Shown here one piece after another: positions 8,727 through 17,550 of a DNA stretch of 64,000 nucleotides; position 1 is the first letter of the stretch, and each line of letters starts with the position of its first letter. Origin of the DNA: Methylicorpusculum oleiharenae. Its GTDB lineage: Bacteria > Pseudomonadota > Gammaproteobacteria > Methylococcales > Methylomonadaceae. The stretch covers positions 3,192,492 to 3,256,491 of the forward strand of contig NZ_WUTY02000001.1 in NCBI RefSeq assembly GCF_009828925.2, read 5' to 3'. The notes below the pieces were generated by a model. That model made no database searches and had not been told where the DNA came from. It worked only from the letters and a program-made list of their open reading frames with translations. The position numbers were made by a program, and so were the translations under genes.

Positions 8727-9272
8727 TTACGCAGCCATCTTTAACCCAACTTTAGGAAAGTCAATTTCGATACGGCTGGCTTTACCTATCATATTAGTCA
8801 ACACATTCATGCCGACATGGGTGATGATTTCGACGATTTCGGCATCGCTATAACCGGCATTTCGGATTTCGGTCAGCTCGGCTGTGGTCACTTCACCGGT
8901 ATTTTCAGCAATTGAACGAGCAAACTTAACCGCCACAGCAGCCTTTTCATTCTGGCTGGTGCCGGCGCGATTGGCTTCAATCTCAGCAGTACTCAAACCG
9001 GCTTTGCGGCCAATAGCGGTATGTGCGGACAAACAGTATTCACACGAATTCTGCTGAGCTAAACCCAGGGCGATACGCTCACGGGTTTGCGGATCGAGAC
9101 TGCCTTCTCCGGCAATGCCATGCAAACCCAGAAAGGCGCGAAGCGCAACTGGCGAGTTGGCAAATACTTTTAAAAAGTTAGGCACCATACCCAACTGGGA
9201 TTGAATGGTATCCAATAATGCTTTTTGTTCGGTGTTGGCGGTTTCATTGGTAACGACGTTAAGACGGCTCAT
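8727..9272 (-). CDS. AhpD-like peroxidase-related protein (carboxymuconolactone decarboxylase family)
   Basis: 181 residues with the AhpD signature SCEYCLSAHTAIG: redox Cys77 and Cys80 plus His84. This family reduces peroxides or recycles a thiol carrier. The length and the N-terminal MSRLNVVTNETAN match the uncharacterised-peroxidase-related subgroup. TTGGAG upstream supports the start. First gene of the minus-strand cluster, divergent by 127 bp from the LysR gene, so it is the likely regulated promoter-proximal gene. The cluster content suggests response to electrophiles or peroxides. Confidence 0.92.
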   Translation of the reverse strand: MSRLNVVTNETANTEQKALLDTIQSQLGMVPNFLKVFANSPVALRAFLGLHGIAGEGSLDPQTRERIALGLAQQNSCEYCLSAHTAIGRKAGLSTAEIEANRAGTSQNEKAAVAVKFARSIAENTGEVTTAELTEIRNAGYSDAEIVEIITHVGMNVLTNMIGKASRIEIDFPKVGLKMAA

Positions 9273-9399
9273 GATAAATCTCCAATAATGTTAGGTTTGT
9301 GACACCCGCTTTAAGCAGGTGGCTACACTATAAAGAATTGCGGTAATAAGAAGAATACCCTTAAAATGCAATACATTATTGTAATTATCGGAATAGTTT
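9273..9399. promoter_or_regulatory. Divergent promoter/operator between AhpD-like and LysR genes
   Basis: The 127-bp AT-rich spacer separates two divergent starts, the usual site of LysR binding. ATTATTGTAAT at 9375-9385 is an interrupted palindrome (ATTA-N3-TAAT) close to the regulator start, suitable for autoregulation. No promoter boxes are certain. Confidence 0.4.
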
Positions 9400-10302
9400 A
9401 TGGCGCGTTTAGAGATGATGGAAATCTTCGTGGCCGTCGCGGAAGAGCAAAGTTTTGCCGGAGGAGCACGCCGACTCAACCTATCGGCACCGGCTGTGAC
9501 GCGTGCCGTCGCTGCACTTGAAGAGCGACTGGGCGTTAAACTGCTGACGCGAACGACCCGCTACGTACGTTTAACCGATGCCGGGCAGCGCTATCTTGAA
9601 GATGCCCGGCGCATCGTAAATGAAGCGAATGAAGCGGATGAGACGGCTGCCGGCATCAATGCCGAACCCCGCGGTCATCTTTCCGTTACCGCACCCGTTC
9701 TATTCGGCAGAATGTTTGTGATTCCAGGCATCGTGGCTTATCTGCAACGCTTTCCAACTATGGAGATAGCTGCGGTATTTCTGGACCGCATCGTGAATAT
9801 GCTGGAAGAAGGCATAGATGTTGGCATCCGCATCGGTGAACTGCCGGATTCCAGTCTGCGGGCCATACGGGTTGGTCATGTCCGCCAGGTTTTATGTGCA
9901 TCACCCGGCTATCTGTCGGAAAAGGGTACCCCAAAATCTCCCGATGCATTAAGCCGCCACAGTCTGGTCGTTGCTGCAACCGGGTCCTGGTCGGCAATAG
10001 AATGGAAATTTTTAGAGGGCGAGAAAATCAAGACGTATAAAATAAAGCCCAGACTCAGCGTTACCAGCAATGACGCCGCAATAGCCGCAGCAATCGAAGG
10101 TCTGGGCATTACCCGCGTGATGTCCTATCAGGCTGCCCCATTTTTAGCCTCAGGACACGTGCAAACTTTGTTAAGCGACTATGAACCCAACCGCTTACCG
10201 ATACATGTCCTGCATCGCGAAGGACGTTACGCTTCGGCCAAGGTCAGAACGTTTGTCGATCTGATGGTGGAGAGGCTGAGAGCGGATCCGTTTTTAAATT
10301 AA
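9400..10302 (+). CDS. LysR family transcriptional regulator
   Basis: 300 residues: winged helix-turn-helix at 1-60 (FVAVAEEQSFAGGARRLNLS, then VTRAVAALEERLGVKLLTRTT) and a periplasmic-binding-like effector domain (about 90-295). It is divergent from the AhpD/PPOX-FNR/GST/DUF1348 operon and probably controls it. The helix-turn-helix and RTTRYVRLTDAG resemble the large DsdC/CrgA-like branch often placed beside quinone- and electrophile-responsive genes. The effector is unknown. Confidence 0.93.
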   Translation: MARLEMMEIFVAVAEEQSFAGGARRLNLSAPAVTRAVAALEERLGVKLLTRTTRYVRLTDAGQRYLEDARRIVNEANEADETAAGINAEPRGHLSVTAPVLFGRMFVIPGIVAYLQRFPTMEIAAVFLDRIVNMLEEGIDVGIRIGELPDSSLRAIRVGHVRQVLCASPGYLSEKGTPKSPDALSRHSLVVAATGSWSAIEWKFLEGEKIKTYKIKPRLSVTSNDAAIAAAIEGLGITRVMSYQAAPFLASGHVQTLLSDYEPNRLPIHVLHREGRYASAKVRTFVDLMVERLRADPFLN

Positions 10303-10637
10303 TACCGACAAAACAACGCTCAAGCCCCAGATTTTTCAGATTATTTCGACCAAAAATTCATCGTAATTCTGTATCTGATGAACTAACAACCAGCGATTTC
10401 GATACCGGGCTTCTTGTAAAACCTGGCGCATTTCGAGTAGACGGAATGGGTGTTGGAAACCACAGAATTCGATCCAGTCAAGGTGCTACTTTCCGGTAAT
10501 GACAATCTGATTACAGCGATTCCGGTAGTGAATCCGGTTTTACATCAACTGCGCTATGCGTATCCGGTTCAAAAATAAGACCATCAAACACAAGCTGGCG
10601 GGGCTGGAAAAGCTGGCGCAAAAAACTGCATCGCATC
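10303..10637. other. Gene-poor stretch with a short open frame
   Basis: No confident gene. A GTG-initiated plus-strand frame at 10450-10578 (42 codons, VLETTEFDPVKVLLSGND) and a following frame look protein-like but lack start signals or a family. They may be pieces of a decayed gene continuing into the next open frame. Confidence 0.3.
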
Positions 10638-10889
10638 ATGGAAGAGCCGGTTTGTCTGGTAGGGCTAAGAGACAAGCATTTTGACGTTCGCCTTATCGAG
10701 GTCAGCCTGTCAATGGTCAGGCTTATCGAACTGCTGCAAGACGCCATTCTGACCGCCGAACAAGCCGCGTTGCAATTGACTATTGAAATGCCTGTTTCCG
10801 ACCGTGAACCCTTCATGAACTATTGTCGTAACATTCTTAACGACCTAAAGCAGGAACAGATTATCGTAGGCGCGACAGAAAAAAGGTAA
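10638..10889 (+). CDS. Hypothetical helical protein or gene remnant
   Basis: An 83-codon frame, MEEPVCLVGLRDKHF through VGATEKR, rich in Leu, Glu and Gln with two likely amphipathic helices. There is no Shine-Dalgarno sequence before the ATG, and the frame stays open upstream (SWRGWKSWRKKLH), so this is probably the tail of a broken gene rather than a complete one. The family is not recognised. Composition is protein-like and the opposite strand frame is Ser-rich noise, which favours the plus strand. Confidence 0.3.
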   Translation: MEEPVCLVGLRDKHFDVRLIEVSLSMVRLIELLQDAILTAEQAALQLTIEMPVSDREPFMNYCRNILNDLKQEQIIVGATEKR

Positions 10890-10896
10890 CTGGTAT

Positions 10897-10909
10897 GGCC
10901 CGCTCCTAC
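10897..10909 (+). repeat. 13-nt copy of GGCCCGCTCCTAC element
   Basis: GGCCCGCTCCTAC here is identical to 49182-49194, where it is one arm of an inverted repeat. Likely a fragment of a dispersed palindromic element. Confidence 0.4.
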
Positions 10910-11011
10910 AAAATCAAAGTCATTGTCCCGATTCCGGACCTTATAGTTATGGATACACACCCTACCGCCCGCAGTTTCGGATTCTATGGACGCCATGGTT
11001 ATCGTTCCTAA
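10905..11011 (+). pseudogene. Possible remnant of a Gly/Tyr-rich secreted protein
   Basis: One frame reads SHCPDSGPYSYGYTPYRPQF and, after a shift, another reads GFYGRHGYRS and stops at 11009. The Gly/Tyr/Arg composition matches the intact gene that follows at 11087, so this may be the end of a decayed tandem paralogue. Weak evidence based on composition only. Confidence 0.25.
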
Positions 11012-11086
11012 ATTGTCTGGTGTTCAGGTTGAATTCACCGCCTGAAATATAAAGTGCAGGCGTTAGAAAATCGAAGGAGGTTTATT

Positions 11087-11392
11087 ATGCGCAGCAACAA
11101 ACTGTTACGTCTCATCGTACTAGCCTTGGCCTTGTCCTCGTTGGGCTTTAGCCAGCAGGCCACGGCAAGTGGTTATCACCGGAACGGTGGCGGATACTCG
11201 CATCCCGGATTTCGCGGCGGCAATCATTTCCGACAAGGCATTCATGGCAGGTTTAACAGATATCGGCCTTATGTTCGGAACCGCTATTTTCCAGCTTACT
11301 CCGGTCCACGTTATTATGACGCCTATCCTGACTACAGAAACCGATATTACCTAACGCCACATGCCTATTATCGCGGAAGGCGATGTGATTAA
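11087..11392 (+). CDS. Secreted Gly/Tyr/Arg-rich small protein
   Basis: 101 residues from ATG at 11087, set by AAGGAGG 6 nt upstream; an earlier in-frame ATG at 11054 has no such site. The signal peptide (KLLRLIVLALALSSLGFSQQATA) would be cleaved before SGYHRNGG. The mature 75 residues are unusually rich in Tyr, Arg and Gly, with repeated RNRYF/RYY/YYR dipeptides and no domain I know. Similar basic, aromatic periplasmic proteins occur in many methanotroph genomes without assigned function. It could bind a surface polymer or nucleic acid, but nothing here proves it. Confidence 0.7.
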   Translation: MRSNKLLRLIVLALALSSLGFSQQATASGYHRNGGGYSHPGFRGGNHFRQGIHGRFNRYRPYVRNRYFPAYSGPRYYDAYPDYRNRYYLTPHAYYRGRRCD

Positions 11393-11506
11393 TGGTGATA
11401 CAAAAACCTTGTAGACATGGGGCTTCAATTCAGCCAGCGCCGTTATTATAAAAGACGCAGAGACGATGCCGTCAAACTTTGACTTTTTGCAAACGTTTGA
11501 AATTTG

Positions 11507-11740
11507 CTAAACAGCATTTAAAAAAGCAGCTTGACCGGCCTCGATAAAACGCGGATTGTCGATGGCTGGTAAGCCTTTCTTGGCGGGACCTCTAAGTACC
11601 TCGTTAAAAAAACATCCTCCTTTAAAATGGTGGATCGAGGGAGGATTATTAAAAAAAATCTCTATCACCACCCTCGGCAACTGGGGTTTGCGTTGCCCAA
11701 TCTTCTTCTGCATCAGCGCTGTCTTCTTTTGACTTGGCAC
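11507..11740 (-). pseudogene. DUF3179 family fragment
   Basis: The minus strand encodes GPAKKGLPAIDNPRFIEAG, which matches the conserved N-terminal motif of DUF3179 proteins (G-P-x-K-D-G-I-P-A-I-x-x-P-x-F). Intact members are about 300-400 residues with a signal peptide. Here there is no signal sequence and the frame ends 12 residues after the motif. Everything downstream is missing, so this is a truncated relic. The rest of 11393-11776 contains nothing else. Confidence 0.5.
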
Positions 11741-11776
11741 AATCCGAATTTCGGGAAGTTATTTGTGCCCCCTATC

Positions 11777-13927
11777 CTAAGCGTTCCTCCGCCAGGCATG
11801 ATAACGGCCTACCCACTCCAGTAAAACTTTGGGAGCATGATTGCGCTTCCAGACGCCGGCGACATACTTGTTAGCTTCGGCCATCGTCGGGTAGATATGG
11901 ATAGTGCCGAGGATTTTATTGAGGCCGATACCGTGTTTCATCGCCAGCACGAATTCGGCCAACAAGTCGCCGGCATGTTCGCCCACGATGGTTACGCCAA
12001 GGATTTTATCCTTGCCAGGTACGGTCAACACTTTGACAAAGCCGTGGGCTTCGCCGTCGGTGATGGCTCGATCCAGTTCGTCTATGCCATAAGTCGATAC
12101 TTCATAGGTGATGTTTTGCACCTGCGCTTCCTGCTCGTTCAGGCCAACGCGGGCGACTTCCGGGTCAGTAAAAGTCGACCAGGGAATCACCGAGTAATCG
12201 GTGCGAAATTTCTTGAACTGGCCGAACAAGGCATTGACCGCCGCATACCAGGCTTGATGCGCGGCAGTGTGGGTAAATTGATAGGGTCCTGCCACATCGC
12301 CGACGGCAAAGATGTTGGGGTAGTTGGTTTCCTGGAATGGGTTGGTTTCCAGAGTCTTGCGCGGCGACAGGGCAATACCCAATTCATCGACGCCATACCC
12401 CTCGATATTGGCGGCACGGCCGATGGCGAGCAAGACGTTATCAAACGCGATTCTGACGATTTGCCCGTCTGTTTCCGCCAGCAGAAATTGTTCGCCGTTT
12501 TCGACGATGAATTCCTTGGCAGTGTGATTAACTTTGACTTCCACGCCTTCTGCCTGGAAGCGGGTTTGGACTATTGCCGATACTTCCGGGTCTTCCCGCA
12601 TCATGACGCGTGGCTCCATTTCCACCTGCGTCACCTGACTACCCAAGCGGGCAAAAGTTTGTGTCAATTCGCAGCCAATTGGACCACCGCCCAGCACCAG
12701 CAGGCGATTGGGTAATTCGCGTAAATTCCAGACGTTATCCGAAGTCAGATAATCGATATGTTCCAGTCCAGGAATAGCCGGCACGAAGGGTCGGGCACCG
12801 GCGGCAATTACGATAGCGCGACTGGTGATGGTTTTGATGCCTTCCGCTGTGGTGACTTCCACGGCCCAGGGCGAAACGATTTTGGCCGTGCCTTCAATGA
12901 CCTCAACGCCCAGCTCAGTATACCGTTCGATGGAATCGTGGGGTGCTACGGTTTTGACCACCTGCTGCACCCGCTCCATCACTGCGGCGAAATCAAATTT
13001 AGCCTCGGCTTTAGCGATGCCGAACTCGGGGGCGCGTTTGATATGCGACAGCAATTTAGCCGAACGAATCAGCGCCTTGGACGGCACGCAGCCCGTATTC
13101 AAACAGTCACCGCCCATTTTGTGTTTTTCGATCAGGGTCACTTTGGCTTTAACGGCTGCGGCAATATAAGCCGACACCAAGCCGCCGGAACCGGCACCAA
13201 TCACCACCAGGTTGTTGTCGAATCGATCGGGTTTAGGCCAGTCCGCATAAATTTTGCGTTCATTGAAGAAGTCGATCAATTTTGTCGCTACCCAGGGAAA
13301 AAGACCCAGCAAGGCAAACGAACCTAGCAGAGCCGGTGAGAGGATACCGGATAAGGAATCGATTTTCGCCAATTGAGTTCCGGCATTAACATAGACGACA
13401 GTCCCGGCCAGCATGCCGACCTGGCTAACCCAGTAAAAGGTGCGCGTTTTAATCGGCGTTAAGCCCATGGCCAAATTGATCATGAAAAACGGAAATACCG
13501 GCACCAAGCGCAAGGTAAACAAATACAAGGCGCCGTCTCTATTGATGCCTTCATCAATGGCCTGCAAGCGCGCGCTGAATTTAGCTTTGACCCAGTCGCG
13601 TAATAAAAACCGTGCGGCTAAAAATGCCAGTGTCGCACCGATGCTGGAAGCGAACGAGACGATCAGCGTACCCCACAACACGCCGAATACCGCGCCGCCG
13701 GCCAGTGTCAAAATCGCCGCGCCGGGTAGCGATAGCGCCGTTACCACAATGTATAACAGAGCATACAGCGCCACCGCTAACAGGGGATGGGCTTGCCGAT
13801 ACTGATCGATACCGGCCTGCTGGGCTTTCAAGCTGTCCAGGGTTAAATAATGCTGCAGGTCAAAGGCAAAAAAGGCCAAAATCAGTGCGGCAACAATCAA
13901 TAAGAAAAAAATTTTTGAGTTGTTCAT
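11777..13927 (-). CDS. VTT (TVP38/TMEM64) membrane domain fused to FAD disulfide oxidoreductase
   Basis: 716 residues. The N-terminal 225 residues are a VTT/SNARE-associated-type membrane domain with about six hydrophobic segments and the LRLVPVFPFFMINLAMG core. Residues 235-716 form a mercuric-reductase/lipoamide-dehydrogenase-like FAD enzyme: VVIGAGSGGL, redox pair GGDCLNTGC (Cys275, Cys280), second NAD loop VLGGGPIGCE, FAVGDVAG and the C-terminal dimerisation domain with HIYPTMAE. No N-terminal heavy-metal-binding domain and no C-terminal Cys pair, so mercury reduction is unlikely. GGGAGG precedes the start. A membrane-tethered reductase of unknown acceptor; this fusion recurs in proteobacteria. 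Confidence 0.93.
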   Translation of the reverse strand: MNNSKIFFLLIVAALILAFFAFDLQHYLTLDSLKAQQAGIDQYRQAHPLLAVALYALLYIVVTALSLPGAAILTLAGGAVFGVLWGTLIVSFASSIGATLAFLAARFLLRDWVKAKFSARLQAIDEGINRDGALYLFTLRLVPVFPFFMINLAMGLTPIKTRTFYWVSQVGMLAGTVVYVNAGTQLAKIDSLSGILSPALLGSFALLGLFPWVATKLIDFFNERKIYADWPKPDRFDNNLVVIGAGSGGLVSAYIAAAVKAKVTLIEKHKMGGDCLNTGCVPSKALIRSAKLLSHIKRAPEFGIAKAEAKFDFAAVMERVQQVVKTVAPHDSIERYTELGVEVIEGTAKIVSPWAVEVTTAEGIKTITSRAIVIAAGARPFVPAIPGLEHIDYLTSDNVWNLRELPNRLLVLGGGPIGCELTQTFARLGSQVTQVEMEPRVMMREDPEVSAIVQTRFQAEGVEVKVNHTAKEFIVENGEQFLLAETDGQIVRIAFDNVLLAIGRAANIEGYGVDELGIALSPRKTLETNPFQETNYPNIFAVGDVAGPYQFTHTAAHQAWYAAVNALFGQFKKFRTDYSVIPWSTFTDPEVARVGLNEQEAQVQNITYEVSTYGIDELDRAITDGEAHGFVKVLTVPGKDKILGVTIVGEHAGDLLAEFVLAMKHGIGLNKILGTIHIYPTMAEANKYVAGVWKRNHAPKVLLEWVGRYHAWRRNA

Positions 13928-14138
13928 AACGGCCTCCCGCCGAAGGGTTAATAACTGAATGGAGAAAGTGTAACTACAGCACGGTTTGAGTTATGCAGGC
14001 AGAATTCATCTGCAGTAGCTGTCAATGACCCCGGTCGCCCATTTATCGTCAATAGACGAGTCGATAACGATGGATTGAAATAGCATGGGGCATAAACATT
14101 TTCCTGAAAAAATGACATCATCGCAGCGGTAGAAACAA

Positions 14139-14530
14139 TTAGCGACAGCTGTTAACGGACCAGTCGTAATCAATATCAGTTTTGATTTTAAGGCCGGGTA
14201 AATCCGGGTGATAATGCTTGATGAATACGGCAACGCCAACACTCGCCGCAAAGTCTTGTGTTCAAGTTCACCCAGACTGACGATCTTACCACCCAATTCA
14301 CCCGCCGGTTTGTCCCATACCGCACTCAACAAACTGCCCACATCCTTGATGCTGTCAACAGGCCAATGATCGACCACGGTTTTCAAGGCCGGAATATTGT
14401 AGGCATTGATGTAAAACGCCAGTTGCTCGTTATGACCATTCAAACGTTTGTGATCGAAAGCCGTCACAGTCTGATAAGCTTTATCCAGTTGCTTATGCTT
14501 GATAATTTTGATAAATAAAGTGTGAATTCT
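14139..14530 (-). pseudogene. DUF547 protein, internally deleted
   Basis: The minus strand reads HNEQLAFYINAYNI, then LKTVVDHWPVDSIKDVGSL, then GELEHKTLRR, a clear DUF547 core. At the next position the frame shifts and reads FIKHYHPDLPGLKIKTDID, then YDWSVNSCR and stop (14139), which is the C-terminal end of the same family. The middle segment, with the usual SCPxLR Cys motif, is gone, and the N-terminal signal region is absent too (frame closed by a stop at 14531). An out-of-frame internal deletion is the simplest explanation. Confidence 0.7.
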
Positions 14531-14920
14531 TTACGCACGACAGGGGAAGATCATCTGTTTGAACTAATAAACATCGAAAGCTGCTTAGCCAAAGAAACCG
14601 AAATTTACACCACAGCGATTTTTACTGCTAAAGGATTACACCGAATGAAGTATGGTGAACAGGGCAGGTCTTGCACTCAAACAAAACGCATAAGAATTTG
14701 TTCCCGGGTTTTCAACTTACTGATTGCAAAATGAAAGACTTGATGCCGTTGATTCTTTGGAAAAATAATGTTGGTTAAATTTTGAGCCAGGATGTAGGAT
14801 GTGATTAGTTTCCGAACCGCACCAATCGCGAACGATGCGGTGCACGTTGTTTAGCTCATCCTAAGGGCTAATGGTCGCCGTTGCTGTAAAAAATCTTCAG
14901 GGTACGATCAGAAACGCCTT
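14531..14920. other. Intergenic stretch without recognisable gene
   Basis: Only short, unsupported frames occur here. No start signals, hairpins with T-runs or RNA genes are seen. It follows the 3' ends of a decayed gene and of the patatin operon. Confidence 0.4.
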
Positions 14921-15898
14921 TCACTTAACCGAGATTATCTCAAAAACCGAACTCAAAGAACCGGCAATTGAAGGTGTGAGCATCATGCCTAATTGCAAGA
15001 TATGTTTCTGAAAGGAAATTGTAAAGCCGTTATCTTGCAACCACTTTTGCCGCTCCAGATGGCTTGGTAAGCTATTCAACGCGCTTTGGACACGTGCCCT
15101 CAAAAAAGCTGCTGCAGACACATACAGACTGATCAACAACAGCGTAAAAGTTATTCCCCAAAATTGACTGTTTGCGGAAATATAAGCAGAAAAAACTTTA
15201 TTCAAGTTAGTTTCATTCAACAGTGTCTCGGGCCACTGCATCCATGAAGCCATGTGTATAATTCCAAAAAGCAGGATAATTGAACCCGCTGTTGTTCCCT
15301 GTTTAAGATAATTCATTCGATCAATATAAAAATCCAGATTGGAAGGATTTTGTTCTTCAGCAATGGAAATTGTACTGCACACCGCAACCAGAATGAAAAC
15401 CGGTGTCAATGCTGCCAGAAAATTGATCAGGTTAATAACAATATAAACTTTGTTCTGAAAGGATTGACTGAACAAGGAAGAGGCGTGAAGTGCTTCATAG
15501 GTGGTACTAAAAATCGCGTTATACATCGCACTGTTCTGATCGGCATGGATTAACTGTAATAGCGTCAGCGTGACAATTACCAAGCCCAGCGCGATAATTT
15601 TTTTTATTTGTGCACCGCTTGAGCAGCACCGATGAAGTATCGAGCAACTCCAAAAGATGGCGAAAAGATAAGCCACAATCGATAATAAGCTACTGCTTTG
15701 CCACAAAATACGCGCTTTGTACTCATTTCCCAGCATATTCGGCGAAACTGCCGTTTGAGTGATTGCGTCTAACATCATTTTTTTGATTTGAATACTTCTG
15801 GCTAAATTGGTTTCAAATAGAAAATAACTTAAACAATAGATAAATACCGGTAGTAAACCTATCAGAATGTAGACATGCCGATTCACAAAGACTTTCAT
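14921..15898 (-). CDS. Multi-pass inner-membrane protein, unknown function
   Basis: 325 residues with about six membrane segments (near 8-27, 68-90, 100-118, 150-175, 198-220, 243-263), an acidic loop EEQNPSNLD and a Cys pair at ILHRCCSSG. No family is recognised. It starts 10 nt after the patatin-like lipoprotein gene in the same direction and is almost certainly co-transcribed with it and with the small PEGA-like gene, so it may work with the phospholipase at the envelope. Confidence 0.75.
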   Translation of the reverse strand: MKVFVNRHVYILIGLLPVFIYCLSYFLFETNLARSIQIKKMMLDAITQTAVSPNMLGNEYKARILWQSSSLLSIVAYLFAIFWSCSILHRCCSSGAQIKKIIALGLVIVTLTLLQLIHADQNSAMYNAIFSTTYEALHASSLFSQSFQNKVYIVINLINFLAALTPVFILVAVCSTISIAEEQNPSNLDFYIDRMNYLKQGTTAGSIILLFGIIHMASWMQWPETLLNETNLNKVFSAYISANSQFWGITFTLLLISLYVSAAAFLRARVQSALNSLPSHLERQKWLQDNGFTISFQKHILQLGMMLTPSIAGSLSSVFEIISVK

Positions 15899-15908
15899 AA
15901 GTTACGTC

Positions 15909-17363
15909 TCAATTTGGAGCGATAGCTTGTAGCTCTTTTTTTAGATTTTGGAACTCTTGAGAGTTCTCCAGCAATTCACCCGCCGCGCGGATTACCTTGT
16001 CAACTGCTGATTTGGACAGTGAGAAACTGGTTGGTAAATTTAATAATTCATTTCTAAGTTGCTGGTCTGGCAGTGCTTCGAAACTTAAATCGATGAAAAC
16101 CGGCTCGATTACCCGGCTCAATGATGGGAGGGGTTTGACCGTAGGACACTCTTTAATCTTGTCGTTACACTGAGCAAGTGTCTGCTGCGTTTGATTACGT
16201 TGTTTGACAAGATCGCGCATGGCTTCAATGGTTTCAAAACTGTAGTTATCCAATGAGATAGTTGCCGTTTTGAAGCCGACCTCCGACAGGTCGGGTGGGA
16301 TATCCCTCTTGCTCATATTGTCAAGATTGTCGGTACGTGCATTTGCTACGATAAAAATTAACTTTTTGATGCCGCGTTTGCTACTGGACATGTTCATTCG
16401 CTGACGAATAAACCCGCCACTTCGCCGGAAAACGTTTTCGATGGCGCGCATTCCGATATTGTCAGAGAGACCGCCATCCATCAAATGAATATAGGGTCGT
16501 TCTTCCTTATTCAAGTAGCCGTCGTAACGTAATGCCCAGTGCCATAAACGTCGGTTGTAGCTGTAATTTTCCAGCCCTAACTCAATATCAGTGGGTAAAG
16601 TGAAATTTTTTGCTTGCGGGTAGTTTTTTAAAGTCACGGGGCTCAGCAGAAACGGGAAAGCCGATGATGCTGATACAGCCCGTGCTACCGGAAATTTTCC
16701 CAGATCGGAACCCAGAAAATCAAATTGATCCTGGGTAAATTCAAAACGATCACCACTTGCCAAGTTAGTTGCATTCAACATAATAAAAGGGCGCTTGCCC
16801 TTTAAACTTAAATCGGCAAAAGTTTTATTATCAAACACGGTGTCATCATAAAGTTCAGTCGCCAAATCGATACGATTAAACCAGGGCGAGGCTAAACGAG
16901 GCCAGTTTAAAGGGTTCAATGCGCGGCCAAGTAACTCGCTCTGGATATTGCGATCGAGAAAACGTTCCCGAAAATCCTCGAATATGCGATGGCCGAAGAG
17001 GCCGTAATAGGCTGCAGTAAAGGAACCACCGGAAATGCCTGAAATGCAGTCTACTTCATCGAGCAAACTGCGCGTCTTTCCCTCCCAGTTAATGGATGTT
17101 GTGCGCAGTTTCTCCAAGACACCATAGGCGAAGGCCGCCGCACGTGTGCCACCCCCGGAAAAGGCAAGGCATACAAATAACGAATCAGAATTTGTTTCAT
17201 CTTGTCTGACTGTTTCAGATGCATCCGGGAAGCGATACCCCGCTTTAAGGTCAAAGGCTTCCTGCGGCTGATTCAACACATAGGAGGCACAACCCGTTAA
17301 CATGAGGAAGACAGCAGAAGTGCCGTAAATAAGAAGCATCCGTTTAAACAAAGTTGAGTTCAT
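15909..17363 (-). CDS. Patatin-like phospholipase lipoprotein
   Basis: 484 residues. Lipoprotein signal with lipobox MLTGC (Cys25). The patatin core is complete: glycine-rich oxyanion loop FSGGGTRAAA (68-77), nucleophile elbow GISGG (Ser111) and catalytic Asp296 in LMDGGLSDN. The enzyme should hydrolyse acyl esters of phospholipids or related lipids from the periplasmic side of a membrane. It is followed closely by a membrane protein gene and preceded by a small PEGA-like gene overlapping it by 20 nt. Target lipid not determinable. Confidence 0.93.
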   Translation of the reverse strand: MNSTLFKRMLLIYGTSAVFLMLTGCASYVLNQPQEAFDLKAGYRFPDASETVRQDETNSDSLFVCLAFSGGGTRAAAFAYGVLEKLRTTSINWEGKTRSLLDEVDCISGISGGSFTAAYYGLFGHRIFEDFRERFLDRNIQSELLGRALNPLNWPRLASPWFNRIDLATELYDDTVFDNKTFADLSLKGKRPFIMLNATNLASGDRFEFTQDQFDFLGSDLGKFPVARAVSASSAFPFLLSPVTLKNYPQAKNFTLPTDIELGLENYSYNRRLWHWALRYDGYLNKEERPYIHLMDGGLSDNIGMRAIENVFRRSGGFIRQRMNMSSSKRGIKKLIFIVANARTDNLDNMSKRDIPPDLSEVGFKTATISLDNYSFETIEAMRDLVKQRNQTQQTLAQCNDKIKECPTVKPLPSLSRVIEPVFIDLSFEALPDQQLRNELLNLPTSFSLSKSAVDKVIRAAGELLENSQEFQNLKKELQAIAPN

Positions 17364-17550
17364 AGGGTTGCACCACAGTTGAATTTACAAGAACAATCTG
17401 CCATTCATGAGGCTGGTAATCGTAGGGAGCGGCCAAGCTGATACGATGCTTACCTTCCTCTAGCTCAATCACCTGATTGGTCGAACCAAGAAAATGATCA
17501 TCTACTACAACTTGTCGATCTTCCCTGAAGTTAACGATCAGGTATTCCAT
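17344..17550 (-). CDS. Small PEGA-like beta protein
   Basis: 68 residues from ATG at 17550, chosen because GAGGTG lies just upstream; a longer reading to 17586 has none. The pattern DRQVVVDDHFLGSTNQVIEL, then EGKHRISLAAPYDY resembles a PEGA/carboxypeptidase-regulatory-like surface-layer beta domain (a value, a short turn, 'L-x-x-G-x-H'). No signal peptide, so it is probably cytosolic. The stop overlaps the patatin gene by 20 nt, so the pair is coupled. Confidence 0.65.
   Translation of the reverse strand: MEYLIVNFREDRQVVVDDHFLGSTNQVIELEEGKHRISLAAPYDYQPHEWQIVLVNSTVVQPYELNFV

Noticed and set aside
11777-13927. Mercuric reductase (merA)
   Set aside because: No C-terminal Cys pair, no MerA N-terminal domain, no mer genes nearby, and a VTT domain is fused instead.
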